The notes beneath the pieces are model-generated. The model did not search any database. It was not told the origin of the DNA and worked only from the letters and a program-made list of their open reading frames with translations. A stretch of 40,984 nucleotides of DNA from Bacteroidales bacterium (GTDB taxonomy: Bacteria; Bacteroidota; Bacteroidia; Bacteroidales; WCHB1-69), in contig JAGCCZ010000048.1 of NCBI GenBank assembly GCA_017651425.1, positions 1-40,984 on the forward strand, in the 5' to 3' direction. How positions within the stretch are numbered: position 1 is the stretch's first letter; every line of letters starts with the position of its first letter. Shown one piece after another: positions 40,492-40,984 of this stretch. The translations under genes and the position numbers were made by a program.

Positions 40492-40984
40492 TCAATGTCC
40501 CAGCATCTCCATCCCCACCATCGGTTGGGTGTCGATCAGTTTCAGCGACTTCACCATTTGGGCGGTGCCTTCCTTGTACTTTTTGAAATGGGCGGTCTGG
40601 AGATGGCTCTGGTAGGCTTCTTTGTCGGCGTAGATTTCGAGGATGTAGATTTTGCAAGGGTCTTCCTTCGTCTGCATCGAAAATAATGTCAGCACGCCGG
40701 GCTCCACCTTCACTGAGGTCTCCCCGACTTCTGTTGCGTAAGCCAGATACGCTTCCAGATACTCCGGCACCACCTCGATTTCGGCGAGGCGAACGATGCG
40801 CTCGCCGTATTGTCTCAAGGGCACGTTCTCGCCGAACAGCCGACGGGCGTTGTCGGTGAAGATGTCCTGTGGGTTCAGTCCGTGCGAGGCGAGACGCTCC
40901 TCCAAGGCCTGCTTGCCGCTGATGAGCACCGGCTCGGCCACATAGGGGTAGTCGCTGCCGTAGAGGATATGGTCGGGCGTGGTG
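40492..40984 (-). CDS. Amidohydrolase-ABM monooxygenase fusion, 5' part outside the window
   Basis: The frame is open to the right edge. The visible start, DHILYGSDYPYVAEPVLISG and DIFTDNARRLFG, is the C-terminal end of an amidohydrolase_2 TIM barrel, with the metal-site Asp in GSDYPY. An ABM domain of about 95 residues follows: IVRLAEIEVVPEYLEAYLAY, VEPGVLTLFSMQTKEDPCKI, YILEIYADKEAYQSHLQTAH, FKKYKEGTAQMV. ABM domains are small heme-degrading or quinol-type monooxygenases. The stop is just before the hairpin at 40403-40434. The combination suggests hydrolysis or decarboxylation coupled to oxygenation of an aromatic-type substrate, which is inference. Confidence 0.8.
   Translation of the reverse strand, partial: TTPDHILYGSDYPYVAEPVLISGKQALEERLASHGLNPQDIFTDNARRLFGENVPLRQYGERIVRLAEIEVVPEYLEAYLAYATEVGETSVKVEPGVLTLFSMQTKEDPCKIYILEIYADKEAYQSHLQTAHFKKYKEGTAQMVKSLKLIDTQPMVGMEMLGH

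Noticed and set aside
1..40984. tRNA or rRNA genes
   Set aside because: No cloverleaf with a GTTCGA-type arm or rRNA-like text was noticed by eye; a covariance-model scan would be decisive.

Overview
The window looks like a chromosomal accessory stretch from a Bacteroidales-type bacterium (phylum Bacteroidota). The reasons are the promoter grammar (TAnnTTTG -7 boxes, often with a TTG about 19 bp upstream, and almost no Shine-Dalgarno sequences), FISUMP and Listeria/Bacteroides-repeat surface-protein domains, Vat-like and CatA-like acetyltransferases, and many short lipoproteins. Nearly every gene is on the minus strand. The clear plus-strand genes are an AraC-type regulator (5652-6467) and a membrane protein (27433-28623).

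Left part (1-13 kb): conflict and defence-like genes mixed with small metabolic genes. In minus-strand order there is an AAA15 ATPase with a cysteine-rich orphan and a DUF3791-like gene that runs off the left edge. Next come an AbiEi-like/Fic fusion preceded by tandem 24-bp repeats, and a broken RND efflux operon (intact adaptor, permease cut to about 75 codons) with a divergent AraC regulator. These are followed by a Vat-like acetyltransferase coupled to a P-loop kinase, an AbiEi/AbiEii pair, DUF1905, a rubredoxin remnant overlapping the end of a PhzF gene, a YdeI-family gene, and a DUF234-type ATPase bracketed by two copies of one palindrome.

Middle part (13-30 kb): a 1243-residue secreted FISUMP protein, a two-TM protein, a CPBP protease next to a hexapeptide acetyltransferase, and a secreted beta-propeller/YiiX-like papain-fold fusion. 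A four-module flavin reductase-rubredoxin-rubrerythrin-rubredoxin protein, carbonic anhydrase, a CPCC zinc-ribbon protein, cupin_5 and a CDF transporter follow. Decayed gene pieces lie between them: an abiEi 5' end, an internally deleted copy of the 26556-26993 gene, and 3' ends of a lipoprotein gene and possibly a cupin gene.

Right part (30-41 kb): a tightly coupled three-gene DUF3791-DUF3990 operon (candidate ADP-ribosylation toxin-antitoxin system), a nitroreductase, a periplasmic glutathione peroxidase, a CatA-like protein and a lipoprotein with carboxymuconolactone-decarboxylase and cupin domains. Then comes a two-gene operon: a NERD nuclease fused to an SF1-type helicase whose catalytic motifs are eroded, followed by an 866-residue TPR-like/OB-fold-like protein. 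This operon is the strongest candidate for an undescribed conflict system. The right edge cuts an amidohydrolase-ABM monooxygenase fusion.

All names come from reading motifs by eye. No database search was possible.
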